64,000 nucleotides of DNA from Gadus chalcogrammus (GCF_026213295.1 NC_079422.1:19737325-19801324); one strand, 5' to 3'; shown: positions 34,101-45,447, counted from the stretch's first letter. Notes: generated by a model not told the origin, from the letters alone. Made by a program: numbers and translations.

Positions 34101-34453
34101 AAGCACTCATTTATAAAATGTCTCCAAAATAATGTTAAAGTCCGGTTTTTGTCTTAGCGGGCCTAAATTGTAGAATTTTTTTCTGTAAGGGTTTCAGATG
34201 AACACCGAGTAGACTCTATACACTGATTTAACCCCCTTGTGGAAGCCTCATCCACTGGATTGAATGAGTTTCTCTCAATAGGTGAAACTCTGCCCCTTTC
34301 TGTTTTCGGTTTCCTGCCCAGGCTTATGCCGTCTCCTCCGAGATCACTCACCTCATAGCCAATTTGGTAAGGCCTGTCGGAACCGTAGCCTGCGTTGTAA
34401 GGCGGTGGATTGAACCCATAGTCGTTCCTAACTCCGTCCACTTTGGGCTCCAT
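27326..34453 (-). CDS. tmbim7: TMBIM7-like / Lifeguard-family seven-TM protein (complete CDS)
   Basis: Ten coding exons on the minus strand: 34453-34352, 33039-32844, 31754-31676, 31275-31222, 30811-30721, 30513-30476, 29952-29865, 29492-29403, 28302-28255 and 27478-27326. They sum to 939 nt, 312 residues plus stop, all with matching phases. The cytoplasmic N-terminus is Pro/Tyr-rich with PPPY and PPEY motifs and an acidic run. VRRGFIRKVYLTLM starts the TMBIM (BI-1-like) domain, seven hydrophobic segments follow, and the end is YSISPEEYIFAALNLYLDI, the family signature. Conserved Asp residues sit in VVDTQ and YLDI. Family members act in Golgi, ER or lysosomal membranes and modulate calcium and apoptosis. 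The specific tmbim7 name relies on the neighbouring ankib1, because Tmbim7 lies beside Ankib1 in mammals; tmbim1, faim2 or grina relatives are alternatives. Confidence 0.85.
27565..27752 (+). mobile_element. L2-like LINE 3' end fragment
   Basis: Reads CTTACTGGACCGACAGCGGT, ATATTGTTGTTTCTCTTCTT, then TTAAGTCACTTTGGAT. It matches the 50.9-kb LINE end in order and wording and lies in the last tmbim7-like intron. Confidence 0.65.
27785..27987 (-). pseudogene. possible decayed TMBIM4-like fragment inside the last tmbim7-like intron
   Basis: The minus-strand frame reads STADVVIQAFVLLTCVVTAA and, about 30 residues on, LGLLGFIFSEAAM. These resemble two TM-region blocks of TMBIM4 (IILQAFILTTTV and GFLKFFFYSEIM) at nearly the right spacing. 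The intervening part is not similar and no good splice sites bound it. It could be a relic or a coincidence of hydrophobic sequence. Confidence 0.3.
27993..28021 (+). repeat. poly-G runs
   Basis: Two G runs split by a single T, in the intron between the last two tmbim7-like exons. Confidence 0.9.
28255..28302 (-). CDS. tmbim7: tmbim7-like coding exon 9 (TM6)
   Basis: Sixteen whole codons, YLYIMYACIGTLLFSI, between ctacccag and ATA|gtaagt. It corresponds to the VYAxLGxLxFxx segment of the family. Confidence 0.88.
28978..29258. mobile_element. TTAA-ended inverted-repeat element (MITE), full-length copy
   Basis: 281 bp, palindromic almost throughout. TTAAAGGGGACATATTATAC at the left mirrors GGTATAATATGTCCCCTTTAA at the right, and TTAA at both ends suits piggyBac-type insertion. 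It lies in the intron between tmbim7-like exons 8 and 9. No coding capacity. Confidence 0.8.
29403..29492 (-). CDS. tmbim7: tmbim7-like coding exon 8 (TM5)
   Basis: Thirty whole codons: WDFTAARGSLWAFGWTLVSF then GLLCAILRSQ, between ctccag and CAG|gtaaat. The (K/W)(Y/F)DFT start is diagnostic of Lifeguard proteins. Confidence 0.9.
29865..29952 (-). CDS. tmbim7: tmbim7-like coding exon 7 (TM4)
   Basis: YYAAEAVLWAMGATALVSFS then LSVFAMQSK, ending AAG|gtaagg. It matches the family pattern (AVL-x-GxTALV...FxxQxK) before the WDFT block. Confidence 0.92.
30476..30513 (-). CDS. tmbim7: tmbim7-like coding exon 6 (38 nt)
   Basis: TIAEGMMLGSLT, ending GT|gtaagt. It continues NFIALGLF into the conserved FTxxE(G/S)xxxG segment of TM3. 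The acceptor ctctctcag is good. Confidence 0.88.
30721..30811 (-). CDS. tmbim7: tmbim7-like coding exon 5 (TM2-TM3)
   Basis: AVVLVMIFVFSCCVGIRRRV then PLNFIALGLF, ending TTT|gtaagc (phase 0). The basic RRRVP loop before the NF(I/L)xLxxFT motif is typical of the family. The acceptor tract is GU-rich, not pyrimidine-rich. Confidence 0.88.
30820..31160 (+). repeat. AC-rich repeat filling a tmbim7-like intron
   Basis: Imperfect AC with CATCAAAATATACA interruptions repeated three times, ending in about 75 bp of pure AC. In the minus-strand transcript it is a UG tract that abuts the acceptor at 30812. Confidence 0.95.
31222..31275 (-). CDS. tmbim7: tmbim7-like coding exon 4
   Basis: 54 nt reading DALRQFTLSTYWFSYCM after a completed Trp, ending AT|gtaagc. 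It forms the first luminal loop and the start of TM2. The following intron is mostly UG repeat. Confidence 0.82.
31676..31754 (-). CDS. tmbim7: tmbim7-like coding exon 3 (TM1)
   Basis: The acceptor is ctccag. FIRKVYLTLMIQLLVTVG then IICAFLY, ending TG|gtgagt. FIRKVY is the hallmark start of the TMBIM membrane domain. Confidence 0.92.
31753..32140 (+). repeat. minisatellite, ~19-30-bp units
   Basis: About fifteen units of GGAGGGAGTCAGACAGACA with variable ATGG and poly-G insertions. It starts at the boundary of tmbim7-like coding exon 3. Confidence 0.93.
32185..32346 (+). repeat. AAT/ACT-rich low-complexity block
   Basis: Degenerate AATACTAATAAT trinucleotide-like repeat. Confidence 0.8.
32844..33039 (-). 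CDS. tmbim7: tmbim7-like coding exon 2 (Pro/Tyr- and Glu-rich N-terminus)
   Basis: AQVEAGKSGIAVVYPPGGYD, then PYGGVQSPDSPPEYRVEEEE to SDAGVRR. The donor AGAAGAG|gtgacg (phase 1) was chosen over the nearer gtgaga because only it keeps phase with the next exon and yields the family motif VRRGFIRKVY. Confidence 0.85.
34352..34453 (-). CDS. tmbim7: tmbim7-like coding exon 1
   Basis: The acceptor is at 34492; the first ATG is at 34453-34451. It reads MEPKVDGVRNDYGFNPPPYN and then AGYGSDRPYQIGYE, ending GAG|gtgagt (phase 0). The PPPY motif could bind WW domains. The frame stays open upstream to the acceptor, but no earlier ATG is visible. Confidence 0.8.
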
Positions 34454-35252
34454 TCCAACAGAATCCTTGCGGAAGATGCTCAACGCACGAGCTACAATGA
34501 ATACAGATTATGACAGCCACACCACAGTATTATTTACTGTTCTATTATACAAGATGCATCTTCCTTGGGCGACGCGCATTGTGGATATGACTTTGATTAA
34601 CTGTGGATTGACAAATCAGTAAATGAAGATATAAGACGGATGATAAGGCAGATAGGAAACACTGATAGTTATGTTGCGTCAGCATGGCTTGAGGTTCACA
34701 TGGAAAGAGCTGTATTATATGTACAGATATTGTAAAATGCATTTCATGGTTTAAGTACACCATTGAACTGAGGACATGCAGATGTCATCAACAGAGTCAA
34801 ATTAGTCAAAGTATCGCGTGAAATGTTTTGTCTCATTGCTGATCGGCTATATAGTCCACCATCAATTAACCAATGCTGTGGTCAGATACACTGCCAACTC
34901 AAAATCAAACAGCCAAACTCGTCAACATCAAGCCTTTGCAGTAGAATAGTCAAACATAGCCAGTAATGGCTCTTCACTTTCCACAGAGAAAGCACTGGAA
35001 ACAAATAAATACGACCTATGACCTTTTGCTCATAACACGGTGAGCTTCTCTGAGGCAATACACCTTCTCTCAATCTCGCCTGTAGTATCTCACACCAAAC
35101 AACCCTGAAACGGCACACTAAAAGTACCATTCCCCTTACAAAATACCCCATCCTTATCATATTTAAATATCACTTTAGGCACTACTGCCACACGATATAT
35201 GAATAAATAAAAAGGTTTTTAATAATGTACGTAACAAAAGTCACCCACTTAC

Positions 35253-35307
35253 CTGCGGTCTGACAGGGAATTAAGCCTTGCTCCTCTTCCTGGACTGTGA
35301 ATGCCCG

Positions 35308-35309
<2 letters not shown>
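35253..35309 (-). other. probable noncoding first exon of the tmbim7-like gene
   Basis: On the minus strand the sequence ends ...CAGACCGCAG|gtaagtgg, a near-perfect donor, with no ATG in it. The next acceptor, cattgtag at 34492, leads to the exon with the first ATG at 34453. The 5' boundary is unknown; it abuts a 117-bp repeat that reads CA on this strand. Confidence 0.5.
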
Positions 35310-35373
<64 letters not shown>

Positions 35374-35376
35374 GTG

Positions 35377-35426
<50 letters not shown>
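35310..35426 (+). repeat. (GT)n microsatellite next to the tmbim7-like first exon
   Basis: 117 bp of GT interrupted by TTGTGTT near 35371. It lies immediately upstream of, or inside, the probable noncoding first exon. Confidence 0.97.
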
Positions 35427-35427
<1 letters not shown>

Positions 35428-36794
35428 GCCTCAGGGGCAAAGTCTACTCGCTATCAGTCCTCTCCCACAGACACAGGACTTCTGCTCGGGGAAGAGAGAG
35501 GATGTCCCCTTCATTAGGCTGAATGGGGGTATTAAGAAGACATTTTTAACGTTAAACTAAATGGAGCAAGATGGCGTTGTGTCAGGGCAAAGTGTCCCCT
35601 CCCGCTCCATCTTATGTCAATGAAGATTCTGATGGGGTTTTCCATTTTTTTTTTATTCTCTTAGCTACAAACCCACACATTTTCTTTGCACATGTATTTT
35701 TGTGCCGCAATTATTGACTGAGGGAGTTTGGGTTGAAACAAAACGGAACAGGAAGAAAATAGAAGGAAGTTAGGAGGGCTATTTGGACCGTAATGGTGCG
35801 GTTCCATGGCGTCATTTATTACCGCGGTTAATCATTCATAGAGCCCTGGCCGCGTAGGGCCCTCCATCACCCAGTCCGCTAAACGGACTGATTCCTTCAT
35901 TAATTTACGTAACTGGTAATAAAATAATGATCAGGAATGAGTCATGTCTGGTTGGCAAATACCGAGAATGAAGACGGAAGGTCTATGTGGTGACTAATGG
36001 CGTCCATCTTGTCGGTTGATGTCTAGCCCGGTGTGAATATAATTAAGTTAAACAAATGTATGTTTAAAAAAGGTTATTATACACCTATTGCTTCGTATCT
36101 GAAGAGTAGCCATTAACAGAAACATCAATTTTGTCATTTATTCGTTGAGATGAGGGTCTTTTAACACCTTTGTCTTTGGCTGCCATGGTGAAGTGACAGT
36201 ATAGCAGGCCAGACTTTAAGATCATGAATTGACCTCTAGGTGGAATTCCAGTGTTTCTACGCTTTTGTGAAACAAAACACACTACGTTCTCCATAGAGTT
36301 TGCTCTGAGAGAAAAAGGGATATGGGTAAAAACGAGGGAGTTCTAATACACGACTCATTTCACTTTCATGAAGCCCAGTGGAACGCAGGCTATACCCTGA
36401 ATTATTCACATGCTAATCATTTATGAATTATTTTATGACTTCATAAAGTTGTGAAGGAACTGGTACCTCGGCTTACACAACATTGCCATGTTGTTGTTTT
36501 TTAACGCCCTTTTGTTTCGGGTACTGCGTGAGCTGCGGCGTGGCCACCACTAGGGGGCACTATTCTCCTGTGCTCTTCCCTAATTGATCCGATTATAATT
36601 TCTTTAACCACATCCCCCTTTCTCCCACTCTGGCACTGGTCTCTGGCACTACGGGATCCTCCAGAGAGTTGTGTGGACTGGCTGCAAATTCATTTTAGCT
36701 GCTGGGTCAAATCTTTCTTCTTTTTTTTTTTATCCATGTGACAGGTAGTTTTTTCTTCATTTGCAAATGGATTGGAGGGGACACACACGACACG

Positions 36795-36934
<140 letters not shown>

Positions 36935-37730
36935 CCAAAGTGATTTGGGAAGTCAACACTGTTTCCGTGAAGGTTCTTGGGAATCTGATAGTCTTACCAT
37001 TGGGGAAATTAAGCCATTTACAAATGGGAAAAAAAGCAGAAGAAGAATCAGAAGCAAAAGCAGAAGAAGAAGTAGTAAAAGCAGGCTTTGTTTATTCTGA
37101 CTCCAGATCTCCATGGCGACCGCCACCAGTGAACACAAGCTAGTGCAGTAGTAGGGGTTCTCCCCTATTTAGGAAACATGAAATGAACTTCGTATTCCTC
37201 ACGTACACAACCCATGTCAGATTCGAGCAGGCTGTTTAAACCCGTCCTGTGTTGACGCACCAGTCACTCCGGCGGAGCACCGTACAAAGCTAACAGCGAT
37301 CCTATCAGCTCTGAGCTGTCCAAATAAGAAAACACATGGCTTTCAGAGTCCACTGCCTCCTATTTAGTAGATATCTCCATGGCACTGACAGACAGGCTGG
37401 CAGGTGGACAGAGAGACTGACAAGACACGCAGACGTAAGGGAGACGAGCACCAAGCCCATTAGTGTTGCTGCTGTCGTTTCTGCTTGGCTGAAATTAGAC
37501 AGGGGAAGAAAACGATAAATGACATGACTCGGCAGTGTTTAACAAACTCACAGCTCGTGTTGAGCTCCTGGGATCCTGCTATTCTCTCAAGGTATACGGC
37601 TCCACTATGAACATGGCCTTTCACTCTTACTATTCACCTTACCTTTAAACCACTTCGTTTTAACCCTTCTATCCCTTGGTTAACGTGTCTGTTATGAGAC
37701 CACCAGTTTTAAGTGGGAAGTTGTACGACA

Positions 37731-37967
37731 GAGGTCAGTTTAGCTCAGGAGGTAGAGCGGATTGACTTGTAATCTGAAGGTTGCTAGTCCGATCCCCGGC
37801 TCCTCCTATGGCTGTGTGTCGAGGTGTCCCTGAAGGTAGACACCTGTTGAGGTGTCCCTGAAGGTAGACAAGGAGCAAGACACCTCATCCTGACTGCTCC
37901 CGACGAGCTGGCTGTCGCCCTGCATGGTTGACTCTAACCCTAACCCTGAATGTAAGAATGAATGCAA
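37731..37967 (+). mobile_element. tRNA-headed SINE
   Basis: The head has an A-box-like TTAGCTCAGGAGGTAGAG and a B-box-like GGTTGCTAGTCCGATCC. The body contains CTGCTCCCGACGAGCTGGCT, shared with the copy at 40.7 kb. A 22-bp body segment (GAGGTGTCCCTGAAGGTAGA...) is duplicated in tandem. Confidence 0.75.
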
Positions 37968-38481
37968 GTTGTGACATAGCCACCCTAATAATAACATTTT
38001 CATCCTAAATTTGACTCACGGTTGTGGTTCCTCCTGCATGACCCCTAGATCAACCCTTACACTAGTGTCCTATCTATGTAGAAGATCTATGTACCAGCAG
38101 AAAAACATCTACAGCGACAGAGCCCATCCATGGAACAACAACACATTGTGTCCTGTGTCCACTCCCCCTGTTCCTCTAGAACCTCAGTATCTCTCCCTTT
38201 GTGCTCTGAAGGAGTAGGGTGTCCATCTTCCGTGTCCGGTAACTCTTCCCTGGGAGGGTGCTTTATTAGACCCCCCCCCCCCCTACTGCTCGTCCTGTTA
38301 AGGTCAGCCTGACTCTGTCCCGACGCACACAAAGACACAGGGCCGTATCGATGCCGGTACCCCTTACGGGGCACTATCATATCTAAATCGGATCTGCCCG
38401 CATGTCTGTGTCCTCAGCCGCCTGACATTTCATCCTCCGTCCTGTTGCCCAATCCCCAGCCTCCTCCCGGACCCGACCACC

Positions 38482-38483
38482 CA

Positions 38484-38562
<79 letters not shown>
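38482..38562 (+). repeat. (ACGC)n tetranucleotide repeat
   Basis: Twenty perfect ACGC units. Confidence 0.98.
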
Positions 38563-38638
38563 CATACCAAATGAGGCCGCCGCCGTTACAGCTCTCCTGG
38601 TTTTTGTCTAGACAAACGACGACGACAAAGACTTACGA

Positions 38639-38648
38639 CGATGATGAA

Positions 38649-38682
<34 letters not shown>

Positions 38683-38815
38683 TCGATGACGACGATGGCG
38701 GCGACGATGATACAGATGAAGAAGACGGCGATGATGACGATGAAGACGATCACGATCACGATGACGATGACGATCACGATGTCGACGACCACGAAGACGA
38801 TGAGGAAAAATGACA
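38639..38815 (+). repeat. (GAT)n/(GAC)n trinucleotide-like repeat
   Basis: GATGATGAT runs with GAC/CAC variants. It produces an Asp-rich spurious frame. Confidence 0.95.
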
Positions 38816-38987
38816 ATGATGAACGACAACGATGCCTCGGGGGTCCCAGGGCCCGTAGCAGAGAGCGCTGAGCCGGGGGAAGCGTCTGTCGTTTCGCCGT
38901 GGCTCAGCCACGTTCTGTCCCTATAGCATGACATGACATGCGGATCTGGGTTTGTCGAGAGCACTCGTACTTGCAGCCAACACACAC

Positions 38988-39081
38988 ACACACACTCACA
39001 TACACACACCATCCAACCAACACACACACACTCACACACACACACACACACACACCACCATCCAACACACACACACACCCC
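38988..39081 (+). repeat. AC-rich repeat with CATCCAACC spacers
   Basis: AC blocks separated by repeated CCATCCAAC motifs. Confidence 0.9.
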
Positions 39082-39199
39082 CGCCGTTGGGGTCCATAGG
39101 GTTGGCACTCAGGCGCCCTGGAGCAGAGGCAATCAGCAATCAGGCAGTGGCGGGTTTCTTTAAGTTCCTCCAGGATGGTATGGAGGTCCAAGAGTGATC

Positions 39200-39228
39200 G
39201 GGGGGGGGGGGGGGGGGGGGGGGGGGGG
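39200..39228 (+). repeat. poly-G run (29)
   Basis: Twenty-nine uninterrupted G. Confidence 0.95.
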
Positions 39229-39362
39229 TGGTGGTGACGGCACCGGGGCGAGAGGCGGCGGCGCCAGAAGAGCTCGGAGCGAGTGCATGCGCCGAATAAA
39301 ACCCAATTGGTTTGGAATGAGATCCGTTCTCTCTGGTCGTAACGAGCCGCCTCGTTTAACCC

Positions 39363-39487
39363 CGTTGGCTGCGGACCGTGGCTCTTTGAAGGGGGGGGGG
39401 CACAACAGCGTAAGGTAATGGTGTTCCCCTCCCTACAAAGAGCCGCGGTCCACAGCCACTGGGGAACACAACAGCGTAAGGTAATGG
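39363..39487. repeat. small inverted repeat with 21-bp direct repeats
   Basis: CACAACAGCGTAAGGTAATG plus G occurs at 39401-39421 and again at 39467-39487. GCGGACCGTGGCTCTTTG on the left pairs with CAAAGAGCCGCGGTCC on the right. Confidence 0.75.
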
Positions 39488-40737
39488 GGCTGGTGTCTAA
39501 AGACAGTGGGAGAAGTACACCCGCACTCACTTTTTTGTGAGTGTGAATGGAAAGTATCGATTCAAGTGTTTTGAAGAGTTATCGTGGACAGCACACACCA
39601 CTGTTCCAGTAAGAACCGTAGGCATTGTGTGAGTAAGTGGAATATCTTTCCAGTCTTGCACAGTTGCGTGTTTTTCTGGGCACTTTGGGAGCTGAAGCAC
39701 TTGATTGGTTGATTGATTAATTGATTTGACACACTGACTTTGACAGACACTTGACTAATTGGTTTGATGCATTGATTGGGTGAATTGATTGACAACCCAT
39801 AATTGTACATGGGCCCAGGGTGGTCGTGCATCAGCGTTATTGGTTGGGGGTTAAAGCTATTCTGTGTGTTTTACGTGTAAGTGGAATCAATGCCACGTTG
39901 GACATGCATTATGCAGCAACATTGAATATTAATTAAATGTCACGTCAGTGGCCTTCTGTTATGAGTTATAATGATAAGGAATACCTTATCAACAAATCAT
40001 CCATCATAAGAAATCATACATGATGTAATTTACCAAGGGTCAAATGTGTTGATCCTCTAATTTTCTTCCATTATCAAATCACGTTACATATTTTTTTTAA
40101 TGTGTTAGCAATGTTAACAGTTCGATTTTTGTTTAACGGGGAATAAGAATACAGACCACAACGTACTACATCTTGCTCAAGTACGCTGAGAGAATTATAT
40201 TGATAGCAAGCAATGTATATATTGATTAGTGGATGGCTACGTAGATAAACACGATGCTATGCATCTTACTTCATTTCAGTGACCATAATTAAGTGAATGA
40301 AATATTGCTATCTGCGGTTGATTTAATTAACTAGTGCCGGCACAGAGAATATTAAAATGTACAATAGCTTATCTTTCATAGGGGCTTGCATTTGCCCTGT
40401 CACCGATATCTATTTCATCAAATGAACTGTTCATCTCCTGGAAGCTCTGAACAAAACTGTTACAACGGTGAGAATGCTTAAGTGAGAAATCATATTAAAA
40501 GATAAGACGTTAAAAAGATATGCAGTAAAGTCTATTTAACTATGTCTACAAATAAGCAAACAGATTCAATTGATGAAAACATCTAGTAGCATGTGTGATT
40601 TCAACATGAACATTTGGGTTATTTTTTGTTGAACTAGAGGAAATATTTACTTAGCCAATTTAAAACTAATTATGAGCATAAATTAAGAGGCTAATTAAAT
40701 CATGTTCACATAGCTGTCAAGTTATAAGTTATATATA

Positions 40738-40920
40738 AGACCAGATGCTTTTATCCAAAGCGACAACGATTCCGACACACATTCACACACGAATGGCAAA
40801 GTCAACCACGCAAGGCGACAGCCAGCTCGTCGGGAGCAGTTAAAGTGAGGTGTCAGCTAGGAGGAGCCGGGGATCGAACTAGCAACCTTCCGGCTACAAG
40901 CCAACCCTCTCTACATCCCA
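40738..40920 (-). mobile_element. tRNA-headed SINE with L2-type tail (second copy)
   Basis: On the minus strand it contains GGTTGCTAGTTCGATCCCCG, CTGCTCCCGACGAGCTGGCT and the tail CGCTTTGGATAAAAGCATCT. The 5' end of the tRNA-like head is degenerate. Confidence 0.75.
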
Positions 40921-43900
40921 AGTGACAAATAACTTTGATGGGCCAAACATTTCGTCAGTGTAAAATTCATCATCCATCATCACGACTTATTTTCAAAGCA
41001 CAACACCAGAAAAACATAATAAAAATGCAAAAGCAGATTCACGATGAGGCAAACGATTGAATATAAAACGAAACCGAAACTGTGTAGGCTACAACCTTTA
41101 AGCACCCAGATGGTTGGAGAGGCTTACATGGTCGATCTACCAACACAATTCACCCCAAGATCTCTCCACACAGTCCCAGATGGACGTGAGCCTGCTTTGA
41201 CTGGTCCTGGGCCAGAGAGGACATAGGATGATGGTGCATGGTGGGGTTGGGGGGGGGGGGGGGGTGGATGGGATGGGGATGGGGGAAGGAGGGAGGGAGG
41301 GAGGGTCTGCTGCAGTGATTGACTCGGAGCAAGGAGGGAATGTCATCGTGCCACTGAAGGAGTGCGAGCGAGCGCTCTTCATCGCAGACCCTGGCTCTCC
41401 CGACAGGCCGGCTCCAGGCCTGCCAACTCAAATATAGCCCCAGAAACCAGCCTCACGGCTCTGGGAGCGCAGTGTCATCGGCCAAACTTTAGTCCCGCTC
41501 GAATTTGTGTGGTAACCGCTGCAGGTCTTTGCTTGGAAGGGATCTAAAAACAACAGCAGTGAACTACAAATAGAAAGGAGAGGAGGGAGAGCTGACATGT
41601 TAAAGGGGGGGGGGGGGGGGGTTTCTCCTATCGCCATCTTGATGATAAATAGGATTTTCTTTAAGCAGGAGCTTTTTCGGAAATAACCCGTGCAGAAGTA
41701 CAGTTGTGTCTTTCTGTTTTAGGCGGAGACCGAGTCGACTGGAAAGGAAAGTGAAATGTGTCTGCGTCTCAGTTGCACCTGGCAGCACTACAACTCCTCG
41801 GGAATGGCGATGGACGTGGATTTCCCGTCTAAATTGCAAAAGCAACGCCGGACGCGTTCCGATGCACAGACAAGGGTTATGAATGAAGGCATGAGGCCCC
41901 CCTTCAACAAAGGCTGTACTTCAGCCGCCTTGATCTCGCTGTTATACAACAGTTCTACAACTGCCATTTATTTAGTTAACAATAATAAGCAACATCAGTT
42001 CAAGAAAATTTAATCATTTGTTTGGCTCCGCAAACATGAATAGTTCTGCAACTGGAATGTGACTGGACCGTCTCTAAGCAACACATAAACATTTCCCAGC
42101 ACAACAGCTTACTACGCTGTGTGTTTGTGCCGGCCAGCTGCTTTATACCATGTACATATATATCTGTGTGTTTCCATTTATTGTGTAACCAGTGAAACAA
42201 GAGTCTGTTGACAGTTGCTATGGGGACACGGTTGATTCAGAAAGAGGCCCACCTTGCTGAATCTTTTTAAAATAATTGAACAGGTTAAAAGAAGCACCTG
42301 TAAAGCAGTGTCATACATGTGTGGTGAAAACGACGGGGATCCCAGGGCTGTTTATCTTTATATCAGAGCCTCGTAGCCACTTGTCTAGTCAAATCACTTG
42401 GTCGGAACTAACAGTGGTACGACGATCAATATCAACAGACAGATGTTTTCAGAGCACGAGGAGCCCAAGCTTTGTTTTAAGGGACCGATCGATAGTCCTC
42501 ACACCAGCGCACAGGAGGCAGTCATAGAGGAAAGAGCTCATCTGCCTTTGGACAGAAAACTAAAACACAGCACACGCATTCACAATGGTAGGCCTAGCAC
42601 AGAAAGCACAATCTTGTCTCGGCCTGCGTATTGTAAAATACTTCAACATAGCCTACAGATGAGAACATTTAATAAATCACATAAATCATCGGTGCCTTCA
42701 AGACACACGAAGAGGGGGTTTATATGGGGCTGAAAAAAATAAAGAATGTGATGTCACACGCCGAAGCTTTGAGATTAAGTAAAATAATGAGGCGTGGCGA
42801 GAAACGAAGGTTTGATAAAAACAACGAGTGACAGTTGAGCGACGTGAGGGACAGATCTGAGAGGGGAGCAGACAGGCATTCAGCCATCAGATGTTGGCTG
42901 CCAGACACGACAGAGGGAAACATTCAAGTTCACTTCGTTGTCTTTTCCCCAGACAGACAGTCGGGTCACAGTGTGTCCAAACTGAGAAAATGGATTCCAC
43001 ATAAACCACGACGTGTTGGCCGGGGTGCTCGACTATAATTTGTTTTTCCTTTGTATATCGGAACGGAAAATCCGTCGAGAATCTGATCTGATTGTGATTT
43101 CAGGCTTGTACCCTTTTGTGTGTTTGACTTTGGCGTAAACACATATCAAAATTCATATTTCGTTTTTTGTTAAAATGTGGGCGGGACTAGCTGAACCACA
43201 GCACATTTCCTGTCCCTTCAAAGGGAGATTGTCTATGCAGTCAGCACTCACCACCTGCGTCACCAGGATTGGCTGATATGATCCGCAGACATCGACCCCC
43301 CCCCCCCCCCCCCTCCAGACCCTCACTGCCGGGCAGCTGACCCTGAAGGACCCCTCCCGAAAAGAAAATGGCTGAGGCAGCGTTTGTTAACTATGCCCCT
43401 AAACGATGGAATACGAGACTATACAAGACCGTAGAGAGCAGTCTTTAATGGCTGTTTTAACTATTGTTCTTTGAGTTTCCCTTTTTGCTGTTGGCGTTAA
43501 TGCATGGGTAAAAGATATTTCAGACGTTACTGGAGTTTTGTTTTGTGTTTATTATAGTTTTGAGATGCAGGCTAAGTGGGTACTTTCAAATTATTATAAT
43601 TTTTAACTAGCATAGAATGACCACCACTTTAAGTTACCGTTTTTAATTTCGTTCTTTAAATCTGTGTTCCATTTCCATTATGAATCATCCACTTATTTTC
43701 TTATTTGTTATTTTAATTGTTTTAAATATATTGACATATCTATAAGTAATTATAAGTAGAGTCTGACTTATTTGTTGTTTTTTGGTTTTTAATCTCTGGT
43801 GCTAAGCCACGGGTCTGTTTGCTGACATGCCTCAAATGACTTTGAGCTGCATTTATTGCATGAAAGGAGCTCTACAAATAAAAGTAATTATTATTAGTTT

Positions 43901-44032
43901 TATCATTATTGTCCAAATTATTATCTGCTCAGAAGTTATAATTGAAATCAGCGTTAAAAATACATTTTAACCAAAGAACCAATTCGATTCCCACTTCATT
44001 GTTAAGTTTAAAAACGTACATCACTGCGCCGT

Positions 44033-44103
44033 TGCCCGACTTGAACCCGGTTCTCTGGGGCTGGTAGCCATTAGCAGGGCTCTGCTGTGCTACCAGACAG
44101 CAG
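44033..44103 (-). mobile_element. tRNA-like sequence (SINE head or tRNA pseudogene)
   Basis: The minus strand has an A-box-like GGTAGCACAGCAGAG and the B-box GGGTTCAAGTC. The acceptor stem pairs poorly, so it is unlikely to be a functional tRNA. Confidence 0.4.
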
Positions 44104-45447
44104 CTATGTTCTGGTCCGAGGCTATAATTGACATTACATTTCACATGGCGGTTACTTTCCAAAATGCCATCGATACGTTGGGTTTCCATGGAGACCGCAC
44201 TTGCTGTGCCACTCCAGACACGCACAAGTACACACACACACACACACCCACGTACACACCCACACACACACTCAGCAGGTTGTCATAGCAACATCTATTC
44301 ATCTCAAAAGCTGGACACCATTTAAATATTGCATCTGTTTGTCTGACAGATTCGAGACGGTAGGGGATGACCACATCCGCACCCGAATACTCAAAAGTGA
44401 TGACCTCCACTCTCTCCTCCTCTCCTCCCCTGACTCCAATTCCCCTCTCCGCTCACCCCTAGCCCCACTCCCCCTCCCACTCTCTCTTAACTCTACAGTA
44501 TAGGATAAGCCAGGACGAGGTGTCCAGTTATTGGAAAATGATGGTGGCACAGGTGGGGTCGAGGCGAAGCTAAAAAGTTGCTTACTACCACAGTACATTA
44601 TTTTCCAATAATGGAACAGCCCGGAGTGCTTTATTTCACTTATACCACAGTTGCCAACAATGATTCGATTTTAGTTACCTTCATCTATAACGTTGTTGGT
44701 TTATTATCGACTCAGTCAGCTGAAATGTAAATATACCTCCGCAGGCTTTGAGGATATGAGTATAGGCATTGATTCAGGCCTGGAGAGAGGCAGCTGTGTC
44801 CCGTTGTTGGAAGATATTGCACCCCTCTGAACACTATTGACCGATGAGGATTAATTAACGCTGCGGTATAAACCTGAATAAGGACAGTTGGAATCTGCGG
44901 TGGTTTCCTCCATTCCTCTGTCCAGTCTTAACTTGGAGGTCCAATTTTCAGCTATAGAAAAACAAAACCAAAAAAATGGTGGAAACAAGTTATTTCTTGT
45001 CAGTCTATCTTCCATTCCGACTAGAACACGAACAATATTTAATCCGAGAATCTGAAACAAGAGCGAGTTCTTGACTGGGTATAATCCAATCAGCTCAGTC
45101 AGACCGATGGTGAAAATCCATGAGGAAAAATCATTAGGCATGTTAAAAACCGAACGGGGCACAGTTTTATTCTTATTTTACTGCTCCATTGTGGTAGAAG
45201 GACAGGGGTTTAATTATACCTTCTGGCTCGGTTTTTTGCGAAAGTTTGAGGGGAAAAAGTAAAGTAGGGAGTTCTGTTAAGCAAAGCACCAGGAGGGCGC
45301 GCTCTCATGTGTTAATGTGTTTTAAGTCCAGCGCTCTTTTTCTCCCCATCAATTTGGGAAGAGGGATTTTATTGTACAAGAGTGTGCCCCCCCCTGCGGT
45401 GATAGCAGCTATGTTAACAGCTAGGGTTAGGATTAGGCTTAGCCGCG

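Noticed and set aside
37910..37950. Telomere-like CTAACCCTAACCCT
   Set aside because: Only two units within a SINE; not a telomeric tract.
38445..38816. Asp-rich protein (and Ile/Val-rich antisense frame)
   Set aside because: Direct translation of GAT/GAC repeats with no splice sites or conserved motif.
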